DNA of 21,047 nucleotides from CAWVWD01 sp045106825. Its GTDB lineage: Bacteria > Bacteroidota > Bacteroidia > Chitinophagales > Saprospiraceae. The notes below the pieces were generated by a model. That model worked only from the letters and a program-made list of their open reading frames with translations, did not search any database and was not told where the DNA came from. Location of the stretch: assembly GCA_045106825.1 (NCBI GenBank), contig JBGCFH010000357.1, positions 1 to 21,047 on the forward strand, written 5' to 3'. This document shows positions 1 through 8,028 of the stretch, one piece after another (positions within the stretch are counted from its first letter, which is position 1; every line of letters starts with the position of its first letter). A program made the position numbers and the translations under genes.

Positions 1-560
1 ATGTAAAAATCTACAACGGAACAGTTACATTAGAAAATGGCGAAACATTAGAAGGACAAATTCAAATGTTGTCACCAACATTGAATGAAGTAAAAGTAAA
101 ATTCATTGCTTCTAACGGAAACGCAACAACATACAAAGCAAAAGAAGTTGCTTCTTACACTTTCGCTTTTCCTAAGTATGATGCTAAAACAAAATCATAC
201 AATGATATTACAGTTGAATATGTAAAGAAAAACGTATCTGTTTCTCCAGTACCTTTCGGTCCAACAGCAGTATTAGTTGAGCGTCAAGTTGAAGGAACTG
301 TTAGCTTATTCAACTTCTATACTGAAACAAGAGCAGCAGCTCACGCTTTTACTCACAATCACTTTGTAGAAAAAGATGATCAAATGATTGAAGTAAACCG
401 TGAAAACTTCAAATCAATTATGAAAGATATGGTTGCTGATTATCCTGCATTACAAGCTAAAGTTGGTAAAAAAGGATATAGCTACAAATACATCGCTAAC
501 ATCGTAAATGAATATAATGAGTTCGTTTCTCCTAAAGGCGAAATGTTCGGAGTAAGATAA
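1..560 (+). CDS. Conserved protein of unknown function, 5'-truncated; paralogue of the gene at 7148-7807
   Basis: The reading frame is open from the left edge (first whole codon at position 3) to a TAA at 558-560, so the true start lies outside the window; the ATG at 66 is internal. The residues before that ATG (KIYNGTVTLENGETLEGQIQ) match the N-terminal part of the 7148-7807 protein (TKVYKGYVVKESGDTLYGKLQ). The similarity continues to the C-terminus: QVKVKF-type strand, KAK(E/D)V, a PVPF motif, the (V/N)G..S(L/M)(F/Y)N(F/Y) block, and KGY(S/T)YK near the end. No known catalytic motif is visible. The family is not recognised. The paralogue has an N-terminal signal or anchor segment, so an envelope or secreted location is inferred. 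A strong terminator follows at 595-628. Confidence 0.85.
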   Translation, partial: VKIYNGTVTLENGETLEGQIQMLSPTLNEVKVKFIASNGNATTYKAKEVASYTFAFPKYDAKTKSYNDITVEYVKKNVSVSPVPFGPTAVLVERQVEGTVSLFNFYTETRAAAHAFTHNHFVEKDDQMIEVNRENFKSIMKDMVADYPALQAKVGKKGYSYKYIANIVNEYNEFVSPKGEMFGVR

Positions 561-594
561 ACACACGTAAATTACTTAAAATTATTTTTTCGGT

Positions 595-629
595 AAAACG
601 CCGAGTCTGTTATCAGGCTCGGCGTTTTT
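595..629 (+). terminator. Rho-independent terminator
   Basis: A 15-bp stem (595-609 with 614-628, one T-G wobble) encloses the 4-nt loop TTAT. The core is CGCCGAG / CTCGGCG, followed by a T run. It ends the 1-560 gene. The flanking A and T runs would let it work in both directions. Confidence 0.9.
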
Positions 630-734
630 ATTTTTTCTAAAGTCATATTTATACCAAACTTATCGTCAATTGAGTTAAAACAGACAGCAAATAGATATTA
701 AGTTCTAACTTTAGTTCTCCAAAATTGATGATTT

Positions 735-3596
735 ATGATAAAAAAAATTACTTTTTTAATAATAGCATTTTTAATAAGCAATAATTTACTATTTAGTCAA
801 GCAGATACTGATTTTTGGTTTGTTGCACCAGAAGTAGATGTCAGTCATGGTGATGATCCGATTTTCCTACGTTTAACAACTGATAATCAAGCGGCAACCG
901 TTACAATTTCACAACCTGCAAATTTGGGCGGAATTAGTATTACTCAAACTATTGGTGCAGGAACAACAAACTCTATAAATCTAACAGCTTTCAAAGCCAT
1001 TGTTGAGAATCAACCAGCAAATACTATTTTGAATTATGGTATTCATATTCAATCTACAACTCCAATTACGGCATATTATGAGGTTGCTAATAATTTGAAT
1101 CCTGAAATTTTTCCATTGAAAGGAAGTAGTGCTTTAGGTCAATTTTTCTATTTGCCAGGTCAAGATGATTATGCGAATCAAGTTGGAACACCAGCATTTG
1201 ATATTGTTGCCACAGAAAATAATACAACCGTAACAATTACTCCAAGTGATCCAATTGTTGGACATGCTGCTAATATACCTTTTACTATCACATTAAATGC
1301 AGGTGAAACCTTTTCTTGTGTTGGTACAAATACTGGAGCTACCGCTACTTTAGCAGGTTCAAAAATCACTTCGGATAAACCTATTGCAGTAACACATAGT
1401 GATGATTCTCTTTTTAATAATGGAGCTTGGGATTTGATTGGTGATCAAATTGTTCCAGTTGATATTTTGGGAACAGAATATATCGCAATAAAAGGTTGGG
1501 CAACAGATGAACGAGTTTATATCGTAGCAACAGAAAACAACACAACTTTTTATTTAAATGGAAATACAACTTCGCCTATAAATATCAATGCTGGACAATT
1601 GTTATCTTATCCAATTAGCGGAAACGCCATGTATATCAATTCAGATAAACCGATTTATGTCATGCACCTTTCTGGTCATGGAACAGAAATGGGCGACGCA
1701 CTTTTGCCTCCGATTGAATGTACGGGTTCTGATAAGATTGGTTTTGTAAGAACTGGTTCTGGAACATTAACCGTTTTAGTTGCCACAACAGTTGGAAATG
1801 AAGGTAATTTTTTAGTGAATGGAAATGGTACGACTTTACAAGCTGCTGCATTTTTTCCAATACCTGGTAATCCAAATTGGGTTGGTGCGAGGTTAGATTT
1901 ATCAGTAACACAAGCACCTGTTGGTAATAATACAATTGAAAATACTTCAGGTTTGTTTCATTTAGGAATTTTGAATGAAGTTGGTTTAAGTTCTGAATAT
2001 GGTTATTTTTCAAGTTATAGTTCTTTAGAATTAGGTTCAGATAAAACGGTTTGTGCTGATGATACACCAGTTCAATTAGATGGTGGATCTGGAGGAAGTT
2101 CCTATTTATGGAATGATGGCTCTACAAACCGATACTTAAATGTGACGCAATCTGGTGAATATCATGTAGAAAGTGTGATTTATAATTGTACGTTATATGA
2201 TACTATTCAAGTCAATGTCTTAACACCTCAAGTCAACTTAGGAAATGATACTGCCATTTGTCAAGGACAAACCGTAACAATTGATGTAACTCAACCACTA
2301 ATAACGTATCTATGGAATGATGGTTCTACAAATCCTACCTATACAACAGGGTTAGAAGAAACGGTTTTTGTAGAAATCACTGATACTTTTGGTTGTACGG
2401 CTTCTGATACAATGGAAGTTGTTTATCCAATTGCTGATTTAGAAGGTGATACAACGATTTGTCAAGGCGATACTTTATTGTTGTTTTCCAATGTTCAACC
2501 ACAATTTGCCACTTCTTACACTTGGAATACTGGAGCAACGGGTTCGTCGATTCTGATCACTCAAGCTGGACAATATTGGGTAGATATTATTGCGGAAGCT
2601 GGTTGTATTAGTACAGATACGGTTTTAATACAATTTGATGCACCTCCAACAATAACGATTACAACGGATACTTTACTTTGTACGGATGAAATTGTTGATA
2701 TTTCGGCAACGATTCCAAATATGCAAAGTATTCTATGGTCAAATGGCTCAACTGATACAACTCAAACAATTAGTACAGAAGGAATATATATTGCAACTTT
2801 GACAGATTCCATTTTTTGTAACGTTCAAGATTCTGTTTTTGTCGGTTTTCATCCTGAATCTTTTGTGGAATTAGGAAACGATACTGTGATTTGTGATGGC
2901 GAACCAATTATTTTAATTCCAATTGTTAGTAGTATTGGTTCTTTTTTGTGGAATGATGGCTCAACCGAATCCAGTTTAGAAGTTACTATTGATGGTACAT
3001 ATTTCGTTTCTATCTTAGATGAGAATGATTGTCCTGCTGATGATTCTGTTTTTGTTGATGTATTAGAATCTTTACAACCAAATCTTCCGACCGATACAAC
3101 AATTTGTGAAGATGTGATTTTGGTTTTAAATGCTTATCAACCAAATGTAGAAACCTATTTATGGTCAGGCGAATCTGCATTCTATGATCAAAATGAAATA
3201 ACTGATACGACATTTTTAATCACTTATGCTGGTACATATTCGGTCGAAACAACAAATCAATGTGGTGGATTAACGCAATATATTGAAGTCACAAAAGAAG
3301 ATTGTACTTGTACTCCGTTTATTCCTAATGGTTTTACACCAAATGAAGATGGTAGAAATGATAACTTTCAAGTTTATGCCAATTGTGAAGTTCAAACATT
3401 CAGAATGGAAATCTATGATCGTTGGGGAAGTTTACTTTTTGCCACAGACAATCCTTTAAATGGTTGGGATGGAACTTCAAATGGTAGAGAAGTAAGCTCT
3501 GGCGTTTATGTTTATCGTATCGAATATACTTCGGCTGATAAAAATGGAAATCTAACTACAAGTGTAAAACATGGTTCAGTTACTTTGGTGAGATGA
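735..3596 (+). CDS. Secreted adhesin-like protein: IgGFc-binding-type N-terminal domain, six Ig/PKD-like repeats, T9SS type B sorting domain
   Basis: This 953-residue protein begins with a signal peptide (MIKKITFLIIAFLISNNLLFS, cleavage near residue 21-22). Residues ~24-430 resemble the IgGFc-binding N-terminal domain seen in many Bacteroidota surface proteins (DTDFWFVAPE start, two IVATENNTT strands, SDKPI(A/Y)V motifs). Residues ~433-855 hold six modules of about 70 residues. Each starts near a (V/I)C..(D/E/G) motif, most contain (L/I)W(N/S).GST, and most have a second Cys, which suggests disulphide-stabilised beta sandwiches. Residues ~857-953 form a gliding-motility-type C-terminal domain (FIPNGFTPNEDGRND, YDRWG, WDG, G.Y.Y.I). 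Known of the family: this domain directs export across the outer membrane by the type IX system and attachment or release at the surface. Adhesion is inferred from the architecture. It is monocistronic, and no clear promoter was found upstream. Confidence 0.88.
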   Translation: MIKKITFLIIAFLISNNLLFSQADTDFWFVAPEVDVSHGDDPIFLRLTTDNQAATVTISQPANLGGISITQTIGAGTTNSINLTAFKAIVENQPANTILNYGIHIQSTTPITAYYEVANNLNPEIFPLKGSSALGQFFYLPGQDDYANQVGTPAFDIVATENNTTVTITPSDPIVGHAANIPFTITLNAGETFSCVGTNTGATATLAGSKITSDKPIAVTHSDDSLFNNGAWDLIGDQIVPVDILGTEYIAIKGWATDERVYIVATENNTTFYLNGNTTSPININAGQLLSYPISGNAMYINSDKPIYVMHLSGHGTEMGDALLPPIECTGSDKIGFVRTGSGTLTVLVATTVGNEGNFLVNGNGTTLQAAAFFPIPGNPNWVGARLDLSVTQAPVGNNTIENTSGLFHLGILNEVGLSSEYGYFSSYSSLELGSDKTVCADDTPVQLDGGSGGSSYLWNDGSTNRYLNVTQSGEYHVESVIYNCTLYDTIQVNVLTPQVNLGNDTAICQGQTVTIDVTQPLITYLWNDGSTNPTYTTGLEETVFVEITDTFGCTASDTMEVVYPIADLEGDTTICQGDTLLLFSNVQPQFATSYTWNTGATGSSILITQAGQYWVDIIAEAGCISTDTVLIQFDAPPTITITTDTLLCTDEIVDISATIPNMQSILWSNGSTDTTQTISTEGIYIATLTDSIFCNVQDSVFVGFHPESFVELGNDTVICDGEPIILIPIVSSIGSFLWNDGSTESSLEVTIDGTYFVSILDENDCPADDSVFVDVLESLQPNLPTDTTICEDVILVLNAYQPNVETYLWSGESAFYDQNEITDTTFLITYAGTYSVETTNQCGGLTQYIEVTKEDCTCTPFIPNGFTPNEDGRNDNFQVYANCEVQTFRMEIYDRWGSLLFATDNPLNGWDGTSNGREVSSGVYVYRIEYTSADKNGNLTTSVKHGSVTLVR

Positions 3597-3601
3597 TTTT
3601 A

Positions 3602-3739
3602 ATTGTTTTGTTCCATAAGTTTCACCTATGGTTATTCATATTGAACTCTTCCAGAGTTCTTAAAAATGCTCACTTTACAACCTTGGAAAGGTTGAATATG
3701 AGTAACCATAAGTTGTACTTATGGAACAAACAAAACAAT
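3602..3739. repeat. Nested palindromic intergenic repeat (REP/MITE-like), possible bidirectional terminator
   Basis: The outer arms 3602-3642 and 3695-3739 are imperfect inverted copies of each other. Each contains a (T/A)ATGGTTA(T/C)TCATAT-type core and an ATTGTTTTG end. Inside lie two perfect 7-bp hairpins with 3-nt loops: GAACTCT/AGAGTTC (3643-3659, loop TCC) and CAACCTT/AAGGTTG (3678-3694, loop GGA). The two inner hairpins are themselves related as inverted copies. The element fills the space between convergent genes, so it may terminate both. No transposase lies next to it. Confidence 0.8.
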
Positions 3740-3744
3740 CAATT

Positions 3745-4572
3745 TCACTTCTCAAAAACCACAATATCTTGAAAATCTAACGCATCTGCTTTACGTTGAT
3801 GCGACCAAAATCCAAAGTGGAAATTGTTAATTTTCAAACCAATTTGATTGGCGAAAGCCTCTAAATACGTTTGGTCATAAGCAACATTGGCAGAAGTTAC
3901 TTTCTCGTCCATTAAGCGATAATGTCCAAAATCGTAAGGAAATTGAAACTCTGGATTAGAATCGTGTTTGGCTTTTTCATTTAAAATAAAAAAAGTGGCT
4001 AAACATCGCCCTTTTGGCTTTAAAACTCGTTTGATTTCCTTTAGATAATTTTCAACCTGTTTGTCTGTCATATGAGTAAACACAGAAGTCAAAAAGCAAA
4101 AATCAAAACTATTATCATCATAAGGAAATTTGAAATTTTCGGCAGCTTCACCCTCATTTGTATAAAGGTCATTCTTCAATGGAACGTGTGTAAAATTGAA
4201 ATTTGGATACAAAGGCCTTAAGTTTTTTTGACACCATTCAACACCAATTTTCATGACATCAAAACCTTCATATTGAGCGGTTTCACTGATATAACCAGCA
4301 ATCGGAATTGCCATTCGACCGATTCCACTTCCAATATCCAAAACATCATGATGAGGTTGTAATCCACCATATTTGACAAAAATCTTTAGATAATTATCAC
4401 CTTGTTTTAAAAAATTACCTGAACCAGTAAAAATCAAACCTTTTGGTGGAACGATTTGCCCCTTTTTACGAGTCATTTTACTCATCAAATCAGAAGGTGC
4501 ATAAAAAGCTTGACGAGCTTTTAGTCTCATTTCTGGCGATAATATATAGTAGAGTTTTCTGAAGAAATTCAC
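3745..4572 (-). CDS. Class I SAM-dependent methyltransferase
   Basis: The 275-residue protein has the Rossmann-fold methyltransferase signatures: motif I VLDIGSGIGR at ~77-86 (SAM glycine loop), an acidic residue at ~105 (EGFDV) for the ribose hydroxyls, and FDFCFLTSVFTHM followed by LKEIKRVLKPKGR (post-motif region). This is the Methyltransf_11/25 type, which usually acts on small molecules or lipids; the substrate cannot be told. The start is GTG (4570-4572): an in-frame TAA lies three codons upstream, and the first in-frame ATG would remove the N-terminal FFRKL..LSPE segment, which looks like normal family sequence. The gene is monocistronic and faces the 735-3596 gene across a palindromic repeat. 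Confidence 0.85.
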   Translation of the reverse strand: MNFFRKLYYILSPEMRLKARQAFYAPSDLMSKMTRKKGQIVPPKGLIFTGSGNFLKQGDNYLKIFVKYGGLQPHHDVLDIGSGIGRMAIPIAGYISETAQYEGFDVMKIGVEWCQKNLRPLYPNFNFTHVPLKNDLYTNEGEAAENFKFPYDDNSFDFCFLTSVFTHMTDKQVENYLKEIKRVLKPKGRCLATFFILNEKAKHDSNPEFQFPYDFGHYRLMDEKVTSANVAYDQTYLEAFANQIGLKINNFHFGFWSHQRKADALDFQDIVVFEK

Positions 4573-4709
4573 GGTTTTTTAGTTTGTAGTAAATAGTTTG
4601 CAAATACAATTTGCATTTTTTATAAACACAATATTCTACAAATATTATTAAAAAATAAGGGAAAGCAGTAAAACATTATTTATAAACCGAGTTCAACTTG
4701 ATTTTACAC

Positions 4710-4743
4710 AAAAAAAGTCCGAAGCGAATAAATCACTTCGGAC
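4710..4743 (-). terminator. Rho-independent terminator of the lipoprotein gene
   Basis: An 8-bp stem, GTCCGAAG / CTTCGGAC (4717-4724 with 4736-4743), is followed on the minus strand by a T run (4710-4716). It lies 48 nt past the stop of the 4792-5760 gene. A second hairpin, TTATGCT / AGCATAA (4758-4764 with 4771-4777), lies between it and the stop codon. Confidence 0.85.
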
Positions 4744-4791
4744 GATAATTATTAATCTTATGCTTCTCGTAGCATAAACTATTAGGTATTT

Positions 4792-5760
4792 TTAATCTAC
4801 TTCTATTTGTGAAATATCGATTTGTGTAAACTCTATTGGACGTTCTTCACCATCAATGATTACAATAAATTTCAAGCTTTGAATTTGCTTAAAATCATCT
4901 GGTAACTCTTCGAAGGCAAATCTCGCAAAAACAGTGTTTTCATCCTTGATTCTCTTTGCTAATGTATTGTTCGTTTCATTCGCATAATCGACACCAACTC
5001 TAAAGTAATCTGTGGTGTAAGTATTTCCATATGTATCAATGATTTGAATTTTTTCAGCATTCCAAAATGTTTTCAAACTATTTTGGCTATTATTCTTAAT
5101 AGCAACTTCCAATACTAAATAATCTTGAGTTCGTTCATAAGTATCAAAGTCAAAAAACAAACCATTGAAAGAAGCAGATTGAACAATAGTTGTTCCTAAA
5201 TCAATTGAACTTTCTTCTAATTCTCCTTTACCAATATTTAAGTCAGGATTGATTTCGGTTGGTTCAACAATTTCGGCAGAAGCGATACTTGAAGTATTCG
5301 ATGTTTTCGATAATTCTTTGAGTGTATTATATCTATTTTCTAAAATAACATAACGCTTTTCTAATGCTGCTTTTTCTTCTTTTAACTCATTAAAAGCCGT
5401 TTTAGAAACCGTACCAGGCGGAACAGATTTAGTCGCTTTAGCTTCATCTTCCTTTATTTGCATATCATCATAAGCAACTTGCAGTGAAGCATGTTCTTTC
5501 AATAGCTTTTCATAATTTTGCTTCAATTGCTCATAATCTGTATGGTGATTTTGTGGTGGTGCTGTTGTTGTTTTTGGTGGTGCTGATGTAGTCGTAGTAA
5601 TACCTCCATCAACTTCATTTCTTAATAAATCATATCGAATTTTAAGTTGATCGTATTCATACGTTTTCTTATCATAATCAATTTGAGAAACTTTTTGACT
5701 ACAACTTGTTAGTAATATAGTCATTGTAATCAAGATACCTATAAATCGTTGAATATTCAT
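4792..5760 (-). CDS. Coiled-coil lipoprotein with C-terminal beta domain, function unknown
   Basis: The 322-residue product starts with a lipoprotein signal peptide: hydrophobic stretch 7-17, then LLTSC with the lipidated Cys at residue 20. It is therefore expected to be membrane-anchored in the periplasm or outer membrane. Residues ~28-50 and ~75-150 are rich in K/E/L and predicted coiled coil. They are split by a low-complexity Thr/Pro linker (TTTTSAPPKTTTAPP, ~55-70). The C-terminal ~125 residues (from ~195) resemble a DUF4352-type immunoglobulin-like domain: LVLEVAIKN, IDTYGNTY and ARFAFEELPDD fit its strand and loop pattern. That assignment is tentative. No enzymatic residues are seen. 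The gene is monocistronic, with a terminator at 4710-4743. Confidence 0.75.
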   Translation of the reverse strand: MNIQRFIGILITMTILLTSCSQKVSQIDYDKKTYEYDQLKIRYDLLRNEVDGGITTTTSAPPKTTTAPPQNHHTDYEQLKQNYEKLLKEHASLQVAYDDMQIKEDEAKATKSVPPGTVSKTAFNELKEEKAALEKRYVILENRYNTLKELSKTSNTSSIASAEIVEPTEINPDLNIGKGELEESSIDLGTTIVQSASFNGLFFDFDTYERTQDYLVLEVAIKNNSQNSLKTFWNAEKIQIIDTYGNTYTTDYFRVGVDYANETNNTLAKRIKDENTVFARFAFEELPDDFKQIQSLKFIVIIDGEERPIEFTQIDISQIEVD

Positions 5761-5813
5761 TTTTAAGGGTTTTTATGCTATTAATTTTTGTAGTTGCTGG
5801 CAATAACTTTATA

Positions 5814-5821
5814 CAAATATA
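5814..5821 (-). promoter_or_regulatory. Candidate Bacteroidota -7 box for the lipoprotein gene
   Basis: Read on the minus strand the sequence is TATATTTG, an exact match to TAnnTTTG. It lies 53 nt upstream of the start codon at 5760. No clear -33 TTTG at the usual spacing was found, so the call is weak. Confidence 0.3.
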
Positions 5822-6039
5822 TGAAAAATATTTATATAAAAATTATCCTATTTGTATGTGTTAGTTTTTGTTATCAATAATATTTTTATATCTACACGAC
5901 TTTTGTTTGGAAAAGGATAGCTAAATCTATATTATTGCCAATAAATAAGTTTAAATAAAAGCTACAACTATATTTACACTAAATATTCATTTTCAATACT
6001 TTATAGACATTTCATTATTATTTATAATTTCTTATTAAA

Positions 6040-7092
6040 ATGGACTTTTCGCCAATTATAATGTGGTTAGGTTTTGGAATGGCTGCGTACTCCGTAGCTG
6101 GTAATGATGTTATCCAGACATTAGGAACATTTTTAACTTCTAATGAAGAAAAAGTCACCTGGCAACTTTTGTGGTTGTATGTTGCAGGCATTCTGACTAT
6201 TGTACTTACTTTAGGTTGGTTTGATCCTTTCAATTGGTATGATTATGATCGAGGTATTGCTTACGGTCGATTAGACGAATTTGATATACCTGTTGTTTAT
6301 CATTGGTATTATGTTATTCCTCCTTTAGTCCTAATGTTAATTACTCGAACAGGAATTCCTGTTAGTACAACTTTTATGATTTTGACACTTTTTTCATTAG
6401 ACAAACTCCCTGAAAATCCTTTAGAAATAGCACTTTCTATTGTGAATACCGATACGATACTGGGTTCTATGATTCAGAAATCTATTATTGGCTATGGTAT
6501 TGCGTTTTTATTTGCTTTAGTTGTGTTTATACTTATTGCTCGATTTACCGAAAAGTATTTTATTGATAATCCATTGCCTGAAAAACAACGAACTATCTGG
6601 GTTACTGTACAATGGTTCATAACGGGTTTTCTTTGGTGGCAATGGTTGACACAAGACTTAGCAAATATTTACATTTACCTGCGAGGTGGAGACAATCAAC
6701 ATCCTGTAGTTTTTCTGGCTTCTTTGTTCTTAATTTTAGCATTATTAGCGTATATATTTAGCAGAAAAGGTGGTGCTGTTCAAAAAATAGTTCGTAGCAA
6801 AATCAATACATTTGATATTCGTTCAGCAACTTTTGTTGACTTAATTTATGGTATTGCATTGTATGCTTTTAAAGATGATTATTTTGGACTTTGGGGAGCA
6901 AAAATACCGATGAGTACAACCTGGCTTTTTGTTGGTTTGCTGGCTGGTAGAGAGATTGGCATCCGTATTAATGTAGAAGGAAAACTGAATAACGAAATTA
7001 CTCAAATGGTTATCCGAGACTTTTTGAAGATATTATTAGGATTGGTAATTAGTATTGTTTTGGTCTTTATTATTAAAATATTAGCCGCTTAA
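6040..7092 (+). CDS. Divergent PiT-family-like transporter (putative inorganic phosphate permease)
   Basis: This 350-residue, very hydrophobic protein has about 8-10 predicted membrane segments. It shows the internal duplication typical of PiT phosphate transporters. An N-terminal GND motif (residues 21-23, AGNDVIQTLG) is paired with QDLAN (205-209) in the second half, and two P-x-S-T-T motifs occur at 107-111 (GIPVSTT) and 290-294 (KIPMSTT). Known of PiT: cation-coupled phosphate uptake through GANDVANA-type repeats. The signature here is degraded, so the substrate is uncertain. No phoU or DUF47 gene is adjacent. It starts at ATG 6040 after a long AT-rich leader and ends at a bidirectional terminator. 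Phosphate transport is inferred from motifs only. Confidence 0.6.
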   Translation: MDFSPIIMWLGFGMAAYSVAGNDVIQTLGTFLTSNEEKVTWQLLWLYVAGILTIVLTLGWFDPFNWYDYDRGIAYGRLDEFDIPVVYHWYYVIPPLVLMLITRTGIPVSTTFMILTLFSLDKLPENPLEIALSIVNTDTILGSMIQKSIIGYGIAFLFALVVFILIARFTEKYFIDNPLPEKQRTIWVTVQWFITGFLWWQWLTQDLANIYIYLRGGDNQHPVVFLASLFLILALLAYIFSRKGGAVQKIVRSKINTFDIRSATFVDLIYGIALYAFKDDYFGLWGAKIPMSTTWLFVGLLAGREIGIRINVEGKLNNEITQMVIRDFLKILLGLVISIVLVFIIKILAA

Positions 7093-7096
7093 ATCT

Positions 7097-7142
7097 AAAG
7101 AGGTTGTTTCAAAATTTCATAGAATTTTAAAACAACCTCTTT
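7097..7142. terminator. Bidirectional terminator between convergent genes
   Basis: A 13-bp perfect stem, AAAGAGGTTGTTT / AAACAACCTCTTT (7097-7109 with 7130-7142), contains an inner AAAATT/AATTTT pairing. It sits 5 nt from both stop codons (7092 plus, 7148 minus), so it probably serves both genes. Confidence 0.85.
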
Positions 7143-7147
7143 CATAA

Positions 7148-7807
7148 TTAATCCATCTCAACTGTTATCATGTTATCACCTTGTTTAGAGGTTTGTTGAT
7201 TGTACTCTTTAAGTATTTTAGTCAAACTTTTATAAGTATAACCTTTCGTACCAACTTTGTGATAAACTATTGGATAATCACCCATTAAGTTTTTAAGGAT
7301 TTTCCTATAATTCGTTTTATTAATCGTATACAATATATCCTTTTTTTCTAAATAGATGATGTGTTCCATATTTTGACTACTTCGTGTTTCTACGTAATAG
7401 TTATACATACTAATATTTCCATTAACTTCTCGTTGCATCAAAATATCATTTCCTGCAAAAGGAACAGGTGGCCGTTCAACAGTTTTTTTGATATAATAAA
7501 CCCATTCTTGAACATTACGCTTTTCTTTCTTATTCCAGACTTGTGCTTTAAATGCATAAGATTTAACATCTTTAGCTTTAAAAATCATTCGTTTACCTTT
7601 ATCATCAATAAACTTGACTTTTACCTGATTCATCGTTGGATTGAGCATTTGTAATTTTCCATACAAAGTATCTCCTGATTCTTTAACCACATAACCTTTA
7701 TAAACTTTTGTAGAAGGCTTGTTAGAATCCAACTTATGAAAAGTGAAATTAATTGTAAGTATTCCAAATATGAATAGTAATAGGTTCTTGATAAATTTTC
7801 TTTGCAT
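7148..7807 (-). CDS. Conserved envelope protein of unknown function; paralogue of the gene at 1-560
   Basis: The 219-residue protein begins with a basic, hydrophobic segment (RKFIKNLLLFIFGILTINF, residues ~3-21) that is either a signal peptide or a membrane anchor. The rest aligns along its whole length with the truncated protein at 1-560. Shared features are a GD/GETL.G.(L/I)QML.PT repeat-like start, VKVKF, KAK(D/E)V.SY.F, PVPF, (V/E)(V/N)G..S(M/L)(Y/F)N(Y/F)..ETR, and KGY(T/S)YK. The predicted character is beta-rich with a C-terminal helix. No known domain is recognised. It is monocistronic, ending at the bidirectional terminator 7097-7142. Confidence 0.82.
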   Translation of the reverse strand: MQRKFIKNLLLFIFGILTINFTFHKLDSNKPSTKVYKGYVVKESGDTLYGKLQMLNPTMNQVKVKFIDDKGKRMIFKAKDVKSYAFKAQVWNKKEKRNVQEWVYYIKKTVERPPVPFAGNDILMQREVNGNISMYNYYVETRSSQNMEHIIYLEKKDILYTINKTNYRKILKNLMGDYPIVYHKVGTKGYTYKSLTKILKEYNQQTSKQGDNMITVEMD

Positions 7808-7960
7808 TGAGTGATAATATTTTACATGTTATGTGTTGATATTTGCAGTATTTACAAATTATACATTTTTATTATGTAAATAAAAAAAGATTAGTTGATA
7901 ACTAAATATAAACCAGTTCTAATGACATTAGAATGACCGTTTGTATTTATTACAAAATAT

Positions 7961-7993
7961 ATAGCGTTATCAATATGGAATTGATAACGCTAT
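7961..7993 (-). terminator. Terminator of the thiolase gene
   Basis: A perfect 14-bp stem, ATAGCGTTATCAAT / ATTGATAACGCTAT (7961-7974 with 7980-7993), has a 5-nt loop. It lies 36 nt past the thiolase stop. The T tract that follows on the minus strand is imperfect. Confidence 0.75.
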
Positions 7994-8028
7994 TATTAAT
8001 TAAGAATGTACCAAAAACATTCAAAAAT

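Noticed and set aside
66..68. ATG at 66 as the start of the first gene
   Set aside because: The frame is open to the window edge and the upstream residues match the paralogue at 7148-7807, so the ATG is internal.
1660..2067. 135-codon minus-strand reading frame
   Set aside because: It is an overlap within the large secreted-protein gene, with low-complexity composition and no recognisable motif.
7361..7654. 97-codon plus-strand reading frame
   Set aside because: It is fully antisense to the conserved paralogue gene, which has clear homology on the other strand.
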